A stretch of DNA of 64,000 nt from Roseovarius indicus (GCF_008728195.1 NZ_CP031598.1:1922001-1986000); one strand, 5' to 3'. Numbered from the stretch's first letter, positions 15,483-24,375 are shown. Notes: generated by a model not told the origin, from the letters alone. Program-made: numbers and translations.

Positions 15483-17180
15483 ATGATTTCTCGCCGCGAT
15501 TTCCTTCAGGTCAGCATGGCCGCTTCGGCGCTGGTGGGCGCCAGCGGGTTCGGCAACTGGGCGAAGCTGGCAGCACAGCAATCGCTGACGCAGGACGATC
15601 TTCTGCAGTTCGACACGTTCGGCAACGTGAGCCTCATTCACGTGACCGATATCCATGCCCAGCTGAAGCCGATCTATTTCCGCGAGCCGGAGGTGAATAT
15701 CGGCGTGGGGTCGAACAAGGGGAAGGTGCCGCATATCACCGGCGCCGAGTTCCGGAAGATGTACGGCATCGAGGATGGCAGCCCGCTGAACTATGCGCTG
15801 ACCTATGACGATTTCTCGTCGCTGGCGCAGGCCTATGGCAAGATGGGCGGGATGGACCGTGTGGCGACGGTGGTGAACGCCATCCGCGCCGACCGGCCCG
15901 ATGCGATCCTGCTGGACGGCGGCGATACGTGGCACGGCTCCTACACCTGCTATCACACGGAAGGCCAGGACATGGTCAACGTGATGAACGCGCTCAAGCC
16001 CGACGCGATGACCTTCCACTGGGAGTTCACGCTGGGGCAGGACAGGGTGCGCGAGCTGGTCGAGGGGCTGCCCTTCGCGGCGCTCGGTCAGAACATTTTC
16101 GACGCCGAGTGGGATGAGCCCTCGGAGGAGTTCGCGCCGTACCAGTTCTTCGAGCGGGGCGGAACCAAGATCGCGGTGATCGGGCAGGCCTTCCCCTACA
16201 TGCCCATCGCCAACCCCGGCTGGATGTTCCCCGATTTCAGCTTCGGTATCCGCGACGAGCGGATGCAGGAGATGGTGAACGAGGTGCGCGGGCAGGGGGC
16301 CGAGCTGGTCGTTCTGCTGAGCCATAACGGGTTCGACGTCGACAAGCAGATGGCGACCGTGGTGGAAGGGATCGACGTGATCCTGTCGGGCCACACCCAC
16401 GATGCCGTGCCCGAGCCGGTGCTGGTGGGCGAGACGATGATCGTGGCGAGCGGCTCGAACGGCAAGTTCGTCAGCCGGGTGGACCTCGACGTGCGCGACG
16501 GGCGGATGATGGGCTTCCGGCACAAGCTGATCCCGATCTTCTCGGACGTGATCGAACCCGATGCGGAGATGACCGCGCTGATCGACGAGCAGCGCGCGCC
16601 CTACGAGGCCGAGATGGGCGAGGTGATCGGGCAGACCGACAGCCTGCTCTACCGCCGTGGCAACTTCAACGGCACGTGGGACGACCTGATCTGCGATGCG
16701 CTTCTGTCGGAGCGGGAGGCGGATATCGCCCTGTCGCCCGGCGTGCGCTGGGGGCCAAGCCTGATCCCCGGCGACGACATCACGCGCGAGGACATCTGGA
16801 ACGTCACCTCGATGTCCTATCCCAACGCCTATCGCAATGAAATGACGGGGGAATTCCTGAAGGTGGTGCTCGAGGACGTGGCCGACAACATCTTCAACCC
16901 CAACCCCTATTACCAGCAGGGCGGCGACATGGTGCGCACCGGCGGCATGGGCTACCGGATCGACGTGTCCAAGCCGCAGGGCGAGCGGATTTCCGAGATG
17001 ACCCTGCTGAAGACCGGCGAGGCGATCGACCCGGCGAAAACTTATGTCGTGGCCGGCTGGGCCAGCGTGAACGAGGGCACCGAGGGCCCGCCGATCTGGG
17101 ACGTGGTGGAAAGCCACGTGCGCAAGCTGGGCACAGTCAGCCTTTCCGAAAACACTAGCGTCACCGTGACGGGTATCTGA
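15483..17180 (+). CDS. soxB: Thiosulfohydrolase SoxB
   Basis: SoxB hydrolyses sulfate from the SoxY-bound sulfur chain using two manganese ions. The 565-residue product has a twin-arginine signal (ISRRDFLQVSM) and the 5'-nucleotidase/metallophosphoesterase motifs DIHAQ, GGDTWHGS and SGHTHD in order. I choose the ATG at 15483 because the signal peptide begins there; upstream in-frame sequence runs through the terminator and operator. The ribosome site is weak. Confidence 0.96.
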   Translation: MISRRDFLQVSMAASALVGASGFGNWAKLAAQQSLTQDDLLQFDTFGNVSLIHVTDIHAQLKPIYFREPEVNIGVGSNKGKVPHITGAEFRKMYGIEDGSPLNYALTYDDFSSLAQAYGKMGGMDRVATVVNAIRADRPDAILLDGGDTWHGSYTCYHTEGQDMVNVMNALKPDAMTFHWEFTLGQDRVRELVEGLPFAALGQNIFDAEWDEPSEEFAPYQFFERGGTKIAVIGQAFPYMPIANPGWMFPDFSFGIRDERMQEMVNEVRGQGAELVVLLSHNGFDVDKQMATVVEGIDVILSGHTHDAVPEPVLVGETMIVASGSNGKFVSRVDLDVRDGRMMGFRHKLIPIFSDVIEPDAEMTALIDEQRAPYEAEMGEVIGQTDSLLYRRGNFNGTWDDLICDALLSEREADIALSPGVRWGPSLIPGDDITREDIWNVTSMSYPNAYRNEMTGEFLKVVLEDVADNIFNPNPYYQQGGDMVRTGGMGYRIDVSKPQGERISEMTLLKTGEAIDPAKTYVVAGWASVNEGTEGPPIWDVVESHVRKLGTVSLSENTSVTVTGI

Positions 17181-17207
17181 GCAGACGACCGAGGAGGCCT
17201 GAGAAAG

Positions 17208-18482
17208 ATGTCAGAGAGCTTCATGAAGAATACCACCTCGCGCCGGGCGTTCCTGCGCGGCAGCGCGGCGGCCGCCGTGGCGGCGGGGGCCGGGGCAGGG
17301 GCCGCGAAGGCGGCCGAGCCCGATCCGCTGATCACCGAGGTGCAGGACTGGGCCGCCGGGTTCGGCGACGGGGTCGATGCGACGCCCTATGGCCTGCCGA
17401 TCCGGTTCGAGGATGACGTGATCCGGCGGAACGTGGAATGGCTGACGGCCGACACGATCAGCTCGATCAACTTCACGCCCATTCACGCGCTGGACGGCAC
17501 GATCACCCCGCAGGGCTGCGCCTTCGAGCGGCACCATTCGGGCGCGATCGAGCTGCGGAAGGAAGATTACCGGCTGATGATCAACGGCATGGTCGAGACG
17601 CCGCTGGTCTTCACCTACGAGGACCTGACGCGCTTCCCGCGGGAAAACCACGTCTATTTCTGCGAATGCGCCGCCAATACCGGCATGGAATGGGCGGGCG
17701 CGCAGCTGAACGGCGCACAGTTCACCCATGGCATGATTCACAACATGGAATATACCGGCGTGCCGCTGCGCACGATCCTCGAGGAGGCCGGTTACAGCAC
17801 CGACGGCAAGTGGGTCTATGTCGAGGGCGCCGATGCCTCGTCGAACGGCCGCTCGATCCCGATGGAGAAGGCGCTGGATGACGTGCTGGTGGCGTTCAAG
17901 GCCAATGGCGAGGCGCTGCGCAAGGAGCATGGCTATCCCGTGCGGCTGGTCGTGCCGGGCTGGGAAGGCAATATGTGGGTCAAGTGGCTGCGCCGGGTCG
18001 AGGTGATGGACGCGCCTGTCGAAAGCCGCGAGGAGACGTCGAAATATACCGACACGCTGGCCGATGGCACGAGCCGCAAGTGGACCTGGGAGATGGACGC
18101 GAAGTCTGTCGTCACCGCGCCCAGCCCGCAATCGCCCATCACCCACGGGCCCGGGCCGCTGGTCATCACCGGGCTGGCCTGGTCCGGCCGGGGCGCGATC
18201 ACCCGTGTCGACGTGTCGAAGGACGGCGGCAAGACGTGGGAGACCGCAAGGCTGGCCAAGCCGGGCGAGACACGGGCGCTGACGCGGTTCTACCTCGATA
18301 CCGAGTGGGACGGCGGCGAGATGCTGCTGCAATCGCGCGCCATGGACGACACGGGTTACGTGCAGCCCACCAAGGCGCAGCTGCGTGAGGTGCGCGGCGA
18401 GAACTCGATCTATCACAACAACTGCATCCAGACCTGGTGGGTCCGCGAGACCGGGGAGGCCGAAAATGTCGAAGTATCTTAA
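17208..18482 (+). CDS. soxC: Sulfane dehydrogenase molybdenum subunit SoxC
   Basis: This 424-residue molybdopterin protein of the sulfite-oxidase family works with SoxD to oxidise the outer sulfane of SoxY-bound sulfur, giving six extra electrons per thiosulfate. A Tat signal (SRRAFLRGSA) begins the protein. The Mo-ligating cysteine lies in YFCECAANTG near residue 150, and a C-terminal dimerisation domain follows. Presence of soxCD predicts complete thiosulfate oxidation to sulfate without sulfur globules. The last 17 bases overlap soxD. Confidence 0.96.
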   Translation: MSESFMKNTTSRRAFLRGSAAAAVAAGAGAGAAKAAEPDPLITEVQDWAAGFGDGVDATPYGLPIRFEDDVIRRNVEWLTADTISSINFTPIHALDGTITPQGCAFERHHSGAIELRKEDYRLMINGMVETPLVFTYEDLTRFPRENHVYFCECAANTGMEWAGAQLNGAQFTHGMIHNMEYTGVPLRTILEEAGYSTDGKWVYVEGADASSNGRSIPMEKALDDVLVAFKANGEALRKEHGYPVRLVVPGWEGNMWVKWLRRVEVMDAPVESREETSKYTDTLADGTSRKWTWEMDAKSVVTAPSPQSPITHGPGPLVITGLAWSGRGAITRVDVSKDGGKTWETARLAKPGETRALTRFYLDTEWDGGEMLLQSRAMDDTGYVQPTKAQLREVRGENSIYHNNCIQTWWVRETGEAENVEVS

Positions 18483-19533
18483 AGCCACCGCGCTGACCCT
18501 TGGCGTGGGCCTTCTGGCCGCGCCGGTTCTGGCCGGGCAATACGGGCTGGGCCGGCCGGCGCTGCCCGAGGAGATTGCCGCGTGGAACCTCGATATCCAT
18601 CCCGATGGCAGCGGGCTGCCCGAAGGGTCGGGCTCGGTCGAGGATGGCGAGATGCTGTTCTCGGAGAACTGCGCCTCGTGCCACGGCGATTTCGCCGAGG
18701 GCGTCGACAACTGGCCGAAGCTGGCCGGGGGCGACGGGACGCTCGCCGACAAGGACCCGGTAAAGACCGTGGGCTCCTACTGGCCCTACCTGTCGACCGT
18801 GTGGGATTACGTGCACCGCTCGATGCCCTTCGGCAACGCGCAGTCGCTGTCGAATGACGATGTCTACGCGATCACGGCCTATATCCTTTATTCCAACTAC
18901 CTGGTGGAGGAAGATTTCGTTCTGTCGAACGAGAATTTCCTCGAGGTGGAAATGCCCAATGCCGACGGGTTCATCGTGGATGACCGGGAAGAGGCGGAAA
19001 GCCATTTCTGGCAGGACGAGCCTTGCATGGAGAATTGCAAGGATAACGTCGAGATCACCATGCGCGCCCGCGTGCTGGACGTGACGCCGCAAGAGGAAGA
19101 GGCCGAGAACGACGCCGCCTTCGAGGAGCAGAAGGCCGAGGCCGAGACCGCCGTGGTGGAAGAGGCGGCCGTGGAGGAGCCTGCGGCTTCCGAAGAGCCG
19201 GCCGCCGCGCCGGACCCGGCGCTGGTCGAGGCAGGCGAGAAGGTGTTCCGCAAGTGCAAGGCCTGCCACCAGGTCGGCGAGGGCGCCAAGAACCGCACCG
19301 GCCCCGTGCTGAACGGGGTGATGGGCCGGGCCGCCGGCTCGGTCGAGGACTTCCGCTATTCCAAGGCGCTGGAAGAGGCCGCCGAGGGCGGGCTTGTCTG
19401 GACCGAGGAAACGCTGGGCGAATTCCTGGCCAACCCGCGCAAGTATCTCAAGGGCACCAAGATGGCCTTTGCCGGTCTGCGGAAGGACGAGGACCAGGCC
19501 GCGATCGCTGCCTATCTGTCGACCTTCGAGTGA
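18466..19533 (+). CDS. soxD: Dihaem cytochrome c SoxD
   Basis: This is the cytochrome partner of SoxC. The 355-residue product has a signal peptide and two haem domains: C69ASCH73 at the front and C264KACH268 at the back. They are joined by an extremely acidic, alanine-rich linker (about residues 205-250). GGGGAGG at 18452-18458 sets the ATG at 18466, inside the end of soxC, so the two are translationally coupled. Confidence 0.95.
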   Translation: MSKYLKATALTLGVGLLAAPVLAGQYGLGRPALPEEIAAWNLDIHPDGSGLPEGSGSVEDGEMLFSENCASCHGDFAEGVDNWPKLAGGDGTLADKDPVKTVGSYWPYLSTVWDYVHRSMPFGNAQSLSNDDVYAITAYILYSNYLVEEDFVLSNENFLEVEMPNADGFIVDDREEAESHFWQDEPCMENCKDNVEITMRARVLDVTPQEEEAENDAAFEEQKAEAETAVVEEAAVEEPAASEEPAAAPDPALVEAGEKVFRKCKACHQVGEGAKNRTGPVLNGVMGRAAGSVEDFRYSKALEEAAEGGLVWTEETLGEFLANPRKYLKGTKMAFAGLRKDEDQAAIAAYLSTFE

Positions 19534-19589
19534 TCGGGGCGGTGGGGTTTACGTTTCTCCCTGGTCCCTGCCGGAGACATGGCGACGCG

Positions 19590-20342
19590 ATGTCGGATGC
19601 CTCCGGCGGGGATATTTTGGGCCAGAAGAAGCGGCGGGCCGGATATCGGCTGGCCGCTTTGTTTTTTCTTGGGATGGGGCTTGCGGGCGCGGCGCAGGCC
19701 GAACTGATCGGCGATGCCGAGAAGGGCGCGGAGGCGTTCGGCCAGTGCAAGGGCTGTCACCAGATAGGCAAGGGCGCGGAGGACCGGATCGGGCCGCATC
19801 TGAACGGTATCTTCGGACGGCAGGCCGGGGCGCACGAGGGGTTCGCCTATTCCGAGGCGATGGAGCGAATGTCGGCGGACGGGCTGGTCTGGACGCTCGA
19901 GACGCTGGACGCCTACGTGAAGAACCCCCGCGCCTTGGTGTCGAAGACGCGGATGAGCTATCGTGGCATGAAGGACGACCAGCAGCGCGCCGATCTGCTG
20001 GCCTATCTGCGGACGTTCTCGGACAACCCGGCCAACATTCCCGAGGCCGAGCCCACCGCGCTGGGCACCGATCACGACCTCGACCCTGCCATTCTCGCCC
20101 TTGAGGGCGACCCGGAATACGGCGAATATCTCGCCACCGAATGTCTGACCTGTCACCAGGCGGACGGCTCCGCGGACGGCATCCCGTCCATCACCCGCTG
20201 GCCCGAGGAGGATTTCGTCGTGGCCATGCATGCCTACAAGAACAAGCTGCGCCCGCACCCGGTGATGCAGATGATGGCAGGGCGGTTGTCGAACGAGGAG
20301 ATTGCTGCCCTCGCGGCCTATTTCAAGGAGCTCGACGGTTAG
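19590..20342 (+). CDS. soxE: Dihaem cytochrome c SoxE (FccA-like)
   Basis: SoxE is the cytochrome partner of the flavoprotein SoxF and resembles the flavocytochrome c subunit. Two haem motifs are present, C53KGCH57 and C185LTCH189. The start is uncertain. With the ATG at 19590 the first 14 residues (MSDASGGDILGQKK) translate what looks like a common Rhodobacterales intergenic element (19599-19631), and the signal peptide (LAALFFLGMGLAGAAQA) comes only afterwards. A non-ATG start further down is possible but I see no convincing ribosome site for it. Confidence 0.85.
   Translation: MSDASGGDILGQKKRRAGYRLAALFFLGMGLAGAAQAELIGDAEKGAEAFGQCKGCHQIGKGAEDRIGPHLNGIFGRQAGAHEGFAYSEAMERMSADGLVWTLETLDAYVKNPRALVSKTRMSYRGMKDDQQRADLLAYLRTFSDNPANIPEAEPTALGTDHDLDPAILALEGDPEYGEYLATECLTCHQADGSADGIPSITRWPEEDFVVAMHAYKNKLRPHPVMQMMAGRLSNEEIAALAAYFKELDG
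19599..19631 (+). repeat. Rhodobacterales-type intergenic element overlapping the soxE 5' end
   Basis: The sequence CCTCCGGCGGGGATATTTTG followed by GGCCAGAAGAAG matches, from memory, a short element found many times between genes in Rhodobacteraceae genomes. Only this copy is seen in the window. Its presence inside the predicted soxE leader suggests the start codon is misplaced or that the element has been captured as coding sequence. Confidence 0.5.
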
Positions 20343-20367
20343 CGCAACCAGGGAGGAGGATCCGAAA

Positions 20368-21639
20368 ATGACCTTGAACAGACGGAGTTTCATCGGCACC
20401 GGCGCGGTGGCGGCGGCGAGCCTTGCGGCGCCGAAGGTGATGGCGCAGGGCATGGCGAAACCGCGTGTCTTGGTGATCGGCGGCGGGGCGGGGGGCGCGA
20501 CGGCGGCCCGCTATATCGCCAAGGACAGCAAGGGCGAGGTCAGCGTCACGCTGGTCGAACCGACGCGGGAGTATTTCACCTGTTTCTTCTCGAACCTCTA
20601 TCTTGGCGGCTTCAAGGAGATCGGGGATATCGGCCATACCTACGGCACGCTGGCGGCCGAGTACGGGATCAACGTCATTCATGACTGGGCCGTCGAGGTG
20701 GACCGCGATGCGAAGACCGTGAGCCTCGCCGGCGGCCCCGTGCTGGAATATGACCGGCTGATCCTGAGCCCGGGGATCGATTTCGTCGAGGGCGCGGTGC
20801 CCGGCTGGGACATCACCGCGCAGAACGCCATGCCGCATGCCTACAAGGCAGGCTCGCAATCGCAGCTTCTGCGGGCGCAGATCGAGGCGATGCCCGAGGG
20901 GGGCGTCTTTGGCATGGTGGCGCCGCCCAACCCCTATCGCTGTCCGCCCGGCCCTTACGAGCGGGTGTCGATGGTGGCGCATGTGCTGAAGCAGCGGAAC
21001 CCGACCGCGAAGATCCTGATTGCCGATCCGAAGCCGAAATTCTCGAAACAGGCGCTGTTCGAGGAGGGCTGGCAGACGCATTACGGCGGCATGATCGAAT
21101 GGATCGGGCCGGATTTCGGCGGGCAGAACGTCAGCGTCGACCCGCAGGGGATGACCATCGATATCGACGGGATGGTCGAAGAGGTCGCGGCCTGCAACGT
21201 GATCCCCGCCCAGAAGGCGGGCCGGATCGCCGAGCTGGCCGGGCTGACCGACGAGAGCGGGTTCTGCCAGATCGTGCCGGCCACGATGCAAAGCCGGGTG
21301 GACGAGAACGTGCATGTTCTGGGCGATGCGACGAATGCCGGGGACATGCCGAAATCGGGCTTCTCGGCCAACAGCCAGGCCAAGGTCTGTGCCAACGCCG
21401 TGCGGGGTGCGCTGACCGGGTCGAAGGTCTTCCCCGCGAAGTTCTCGAACACCTGCTGGTCGCTGATCGACGCCGATGACGGCGTGAAGGTGGGCGCGAC
21501 CTACGAGGCGACCGACGAGAAGATCGCCAAGGTCGACGGGTTCATCAGCGAGACCGGCGAGGATGCCGAAACGCGCAAGGCCACCTACGAGGAATCGCTG
21601 GGCTGGTATGCGGGGATCACCTCTGACATGTTCGGCTGA
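20368..21639 (+). CDS. soxF: Sulfide dehydrogenase flavoprotein SoxF (FccB-like)
   Basis: This 423-residue periplasmic FAD protein of the flavocytochrome c sulfide dehydrogenase family carries a Tat signal (NRRSFIGTGAVAAAS) and the FAD motif GGGAGGATAAR. Late cysteines (for example in EVAACNVIP and FSNTCWSL) are typical of the family. It pairs with SoxE. In Paracoccus SoxF is not essential but improves Sox activity. GGGAGGAGG precedes the ATG. Confidence 0.94.
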   Translation: MTLNRRSFIGTGAVAAASLAAPKVMAQGMAKPRVLVIGGGAGGATAARYIAKDSKGEVSVTLVEPTREYFTCFFSNLYLGGFKEIGDIGHTYGTLAAEYGINVIHDWAVEVDRDAKTVSLAGGPVLEYDRLILSPGIDFVEGAVPGWDITAQNAMPHAYKAGSQSQLLRAQIEAMPEGGVFGMVAPPNPYRCPPGPYERVSMVAHVLKQRNPTAKILIADPKPKFSKQALFEEGWQTHYGGMIEWIGPDFGGQNVSVDPQGMTIDIDGMVEEVAACNVIPAQKAGRIAELAGLTDESGFCQIVPATMQSRVDENVHVLGDATNAGDMPKSGFSANSQAKVCANAVRGALTGSKVFPAKFSNTCWSLIDADDGVKVGATYEATDEKIAKVDGFISETGEDAETRKATYEESLGWYAGITSDMFG

Positions 21640-21653
21640 GACCGAATGAGGCG

Positions 21654-21674
21654 CGGGCCGGGAAAGCCGGCCCG
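21654..21674 (+). other. Strong hairpin after soxF
   Basis: CGGGCCGG pairs with CCGGCCCG around GAAAG, eight GC pairs, 14 bases after the soxF stop. There is no T tract. It may protect the 3' end of the soxBCDEF message or reduce read-through into the DUF302 gene. Confidence 0.5.
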
Positions 21675-21710
21675 TGCCGAGCTTGCGGACGAGGAAGCGG
21701 GAGACAGGCT

Positions 21711-22142
21711 TTGAAACAACTGATCGCGGCGATGGGGCTGGGCGTGCTGACGGCGGGGGCCGCCATGGCGCAGGACGTGACGGCCTATGATTACGAGGGC
21801 AGCTTCGACGATGCGAGCTTTGCGCTGGAAAACGCCATCATCGGGCAGGGGCTGGTCGTGGACCATGTCAGCCACGTGGGCGAGATGCTGGCCCGCACGC
21901 GCGAGGATGTGGGCAGCGACGTGAAGCTTTTCGAGGATGCCGTGGTGATGCAGTTCTGTTCCGCCATCCTGTCGCGCAAGATGATGGAGGCGGACCCGCT
22001 CAACATCGCCCATTGCCCCTATGGCATCTTCGTCACCGAACGGGGCGGCAAGGTGCAGATCGGCTATCGCAACTTCCCCGAGGGCGAAATGCAGGAGGTG
22101 CAGAGCTTCCTCGACGGGATCGTGCAGGAGGCGCTGGACTAG
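21711..22142 (+). CDS. DUF302-family exported protein
   Basis: This 143-residue protein has a signal peptide (MKQLIAAMGLGVLTAGAAMA) and the DUF302 fold pattern, including VMQFCSAILSRKMM and the later NIAHCPYGIFV, each with one cysteine. A TTG start is used, with GGGAG eight bases upstream. DUF302 genes are often found by sulfur-oxidation clusters. A role as a small periplasmic thiol or sulfur-binding protein is possible but unproven. It is followed by a SoxR-like site and a second YeeE transporter. Confidence 0.8.
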   Translation: MKQLIAAMGLGVLTAGAAMAQDVTAYDYEGSFDDASFALENAIIGQGLVVDHVSHVGEMLARTREDVGSDVKLFEDAVVMQFCSAILSRKMMEADPLNIAHCPYGIFVTERGGKVQIGYRNFPEGEMQEVQSFLDGIVQEALD

Positions 22143-22152
22143 GCCGCGCAAC

Positions 22153-22172
22153 ATATTCAAGTTGACGCATGT
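22153..22172. promoter_or_regulatory. Predicted SoxR operator upstream of the second YeeE gene
   Basis: ATATTC, eight bases, GCATGT, 37 bases before the start of the transporter gene. The left arm equals that of the soxG site and the right arm equals that of the soxB site. Confidence 0.55.
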
Positions 22173-22209
22173 CAAGGCGGAGCTGCCCGGTCGGGCGTAG
22201 GCACGTCGC

Positions 22210-23280
22210 ATGATGGAAACCCTGATTGACAGCTATGGCGACGGCGCGGTCCTGATGATGGCGGGGCTGGCCGTGGGCGTGCTGTTCGGCGCGGCCGCGC
22301 AGCATTCGCGGTTCTGCCTGCGGGCGGCGGCGGTGGAGGTGACGGGCGGCGTGCTGGGGCCGCGGCTGTCGATCTGGCTGGTGGCGTTCTTTGCGGCCGT
22401 CGCCTCTGTGCAGGGGGCGGTGGCGATGGGCTGGCTCGACGTCTCGCAATCCCGCCAGCTGGCCGCGACCGGCAGCCTGTCGGGCGCGATCATCGGCGGG
22501 CTGATGTTCGGGTCGGGGATGATCCTGGCACGCGGCTGTGCGAGCCGGCTGCTGGTGCTGTCGGCGACGGGGAACTTGCGGGCGCTCTTGACAGGGCTGG
22601 TGCTGACGCTGGTCGCGCAATCGGCGCTGCGGGGCGTGCTGGCCCCGGCGCGGGAGGCGCTGGGCCGGCTCTGGCTGGTGCCGGGGGGCGAGGCGCGGAG
22701 TTTGTTGGCGATGCTGGGCGTGGGGTCCGGGCTGGTGGCGGTGCTGGCGGCGGTGGCGCTGATGCTGTCCTTCGGGCTGGCATGGCGGCGGGGCGTGCAG
22801 GCGAGCCACGTGACAGCAGCCGCGCTGGTCGGGCTTGCCGTGGCGCTGGGCTGGGCGGCGACCTACGCGGTGGCGCAGGTCTCGTTCGAGGTGGTGCCGA
22901 TTTCGTCGGTGACCTTTACGGGGCCGGCGACGGATACGCTGATGGGGCTGGTGAACACGACGACCTTGCCGCTTGGCTTCGGCGTAGGGCTGGTGCCGGG
23001 GGTGTTCATAGGCTCGGGGGTGACCGCGATTCTCACGAAAGAATTCAAGATCCAGCGCTTCGGGGCGGACACGCCGATGGAGCGTTACCTGGTCGGCGCG
23101 GTTCTGATGGGGTTCGGCGCAATGCTGGCGGGTGGCTGCGCGGTGGGTGCGGGCATGTCGGGGGGTGCGATCATGGCGCTGACGGCGTGGGTGGCGGTGT
23201 TCTGTATGTGGCTTGGCGCGATGGCGACGCAGGCGGGGCTGGAACGGTTCGGCGGGGCGGCGCGCGCCGCGGCGGGGTGA
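22210..23280 (+). CDS. Second YeeE/YedE-family sulfur transporter
   Basis: This 356-residue polytopic membrane protein has the YeeE/YedE cysteine segments, LARGCASRLLVLSATGNLRA and LAGGCAVGAGMSGGA. It is only distantly similar in sequence to the SoxT copy at 9827, so it is not a recent duplicate. Its own SoxR-like site and its place at the end of the sox + strand series suggest uptake or efflux of thiosulfate or sulfite. It converges on soxH across a cluster of palindromes. Confidence 0.85.
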   Translation: MMETLIDSYGDGAVLMMAGLAVGVLFGAAAQHSRFCLRAAAVEVTGGVLGPRLSIWLVAFFAAVASVQGAVAMGWLDVSQSRQLAATGSLSGAIIGGLMFGSGMILARGCASRLLVLSATGNLRALLTGLVLTLVAQSALRGVLAPAREALGRLWLVPGGEARSLLAMLGVGSGLVAVLAAVALMLSFGLAWRRGVQASHVTAAALVGLAVALGWAATYAVAQVSFEVVPISSVTFTGPATDTLMGLVNTTTLPLGFGVGLVPGVFIGSGVTAILTKEFKIQRFGADTPMERYLVGAVLMGFGAMLAGGCAVGAGMSGGAIMALTAWVAVFCMWLGAMATQAGLERFGGAARAAAG

Positions 23281-23282
23281 GA

Positions 23283-23418
23283 CCGGAATTTTCGAAAATT
23301 CCGGGATAGAAAATGCGCATTTTCTATCCCGTTTTCCGCGCGGAAAACGGGGTGTGCCGCGGGCGAGGGGGCAACCGGAAAATTGGAATTTTCCGGACCG
23401 TTTTCTTCGAAGAAAACG
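23283..23418. repeat. Mosaic of palindromes between convergent genes
   Basis: Five palindromes lie in a row. 23283-23304 (CCGGAATTTTC and its complement) is perfect. 23303-23330 (arms GGGATAGAAAATGC) is perfect over 28 bases. 23328-23351 (arms CCCGTTTTCCGC) is perfect. 23375-23396 (arms CCGGAAAATT) is perfect except at the centre. 23399-23418 (arms CGTTTTCTTC) is perfect. Three of the building blocks recur at 61099-61166 in reverse order. The location between two converging genes suggests a bidirectional terminator built from mobile palindromic repeats. Confidence 0.8.
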
Positions 23419-23427
23419 TCGGCGCCG

Positions 23428-24375
23428 TTATTCCCACTCCATCTGTTCGTAGACCCGGCCGGCGTTCTTCGTCGCCAGTTCCTCGTAGGTGTCGAGATGG
23501 GCATAGGGCGACTGGTCGACGTAATAGGCATCCGACAGGTCACCGCCCGCATCGATATGCTCGCGGATCTTGCCGCGCAGGTAGACGAGGTAGTCATGCG
23601 TGTAGCGCCGCACCTGCGCCATGTTGGTCGGGTGCCCGTGACCGGGGATCACGTAGGTGGCGCCGAGCGGTTCGAATTCGGTCTCCCACGTCTCCAGCCA
23701 GTCGGCGGTATAGGTGTGCTGGAAGATCGGCAGCATGCGCTCGTGAAAGGCCATGTCGCCCGAGATGACGAGGCTCTGCTCGGGCAGCCAGACGACGATG
23801 TCGCCGGGGCTGTGGGCCGGGCCGAGATAGCGGGCCTCGATGTGGAAATCGCCCATGTCGACGATGTACTCGTCGGAGAAGGTTTCCGTGGGGCCCTGCA
23901 CGGTGGTGCCTTCGGCCTTGTCGCGGTTGTAGCGCTTCATGCCCTCGAGCACGGTGCCGCCATATTCCTCGATTTCGTGCGCGGCGTCCTCGTGGGCGAC
24001 GATGGGCACGCCCTGTTCCGCCCAATAGGCGTTGCCGAGCATGGCGTGGCCTTGCCCGTTCTCGTTGAAGACAAGCTTCACGGGCTGGTCGGTGATGCGC
24101 CTGATCTCGTCATGGAGCGCCCTGGCGAGGCCATAGGCCGCGCCGCCGTTGATCACGACCACGCCGTCGCCGGTGACGATGAAGCTGAGGTTGTTGTTAT
24201 GGCCGGAGTTCTCGTAGGTGGGCGGCGCCGTGGCGCCGATGGCGGACCAGACGCCGGGGATGACCTCGACCGGCTCGTCGTAGAGTATCGAGCCGGGGTA
24301 CTTGTCGGCGATCTGTTCGCTGGCGGTGGCGGCGGTGGCGCAGAGCAGCGCGGCCGTCAGGAGCAGGGGTTTCAT
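23428..24375 (-). CDS. soxH: Metallo-beta-lactamase-fold protein SoxH
   Basis: This 315-residue protein has a signal peptide (MKPLLLTAALLCATAATA). Later metallo-beta-lactamase motifs are present (GPAHSPGDIVVW, SGDMAFHERM, PGHGHP). The usual first metal site HxHxDH is not seen: the aligned segment reads NENGQGHAMLGN. So the metal site may be altered or lost. SoxH is known from Paracoccus, where it is not essential for thiosulfate oxidation. It starts inside the soxG stop (ATGA overlap). A long open frame that joins this gene to upstream sequence in the same frame is not real, because soxG occupies that region. Confidence 0.85.
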   Translation of the reverse strand: MKPLLLTAALLCATAATASEQIADKYPGSILYDEPVEVIPGVWSAIGATAPPTYENSGHNNNLSFIVTGDGVVVINGGAAYGLARALHDEIRRITDQPVKLVFNENGQGHAMLGNAYWAEQGVPIVAHEDAAHEIEEYGGTVLEGMKRYNRDKAEGTTVQGPTETFSDEYIVDMGDFHIEARYLGPAHSPGDIVVWLPEQSLVISGDMAFHERMLPIFQHTYTADWLETWETEFEPLGATYVIPGHGHPTNMAQVRRYTHDYLVYLRGKIREHIDAGGDLSDAYYVDQSPYAHLDTYEELATKNAGRVYEQMEWE

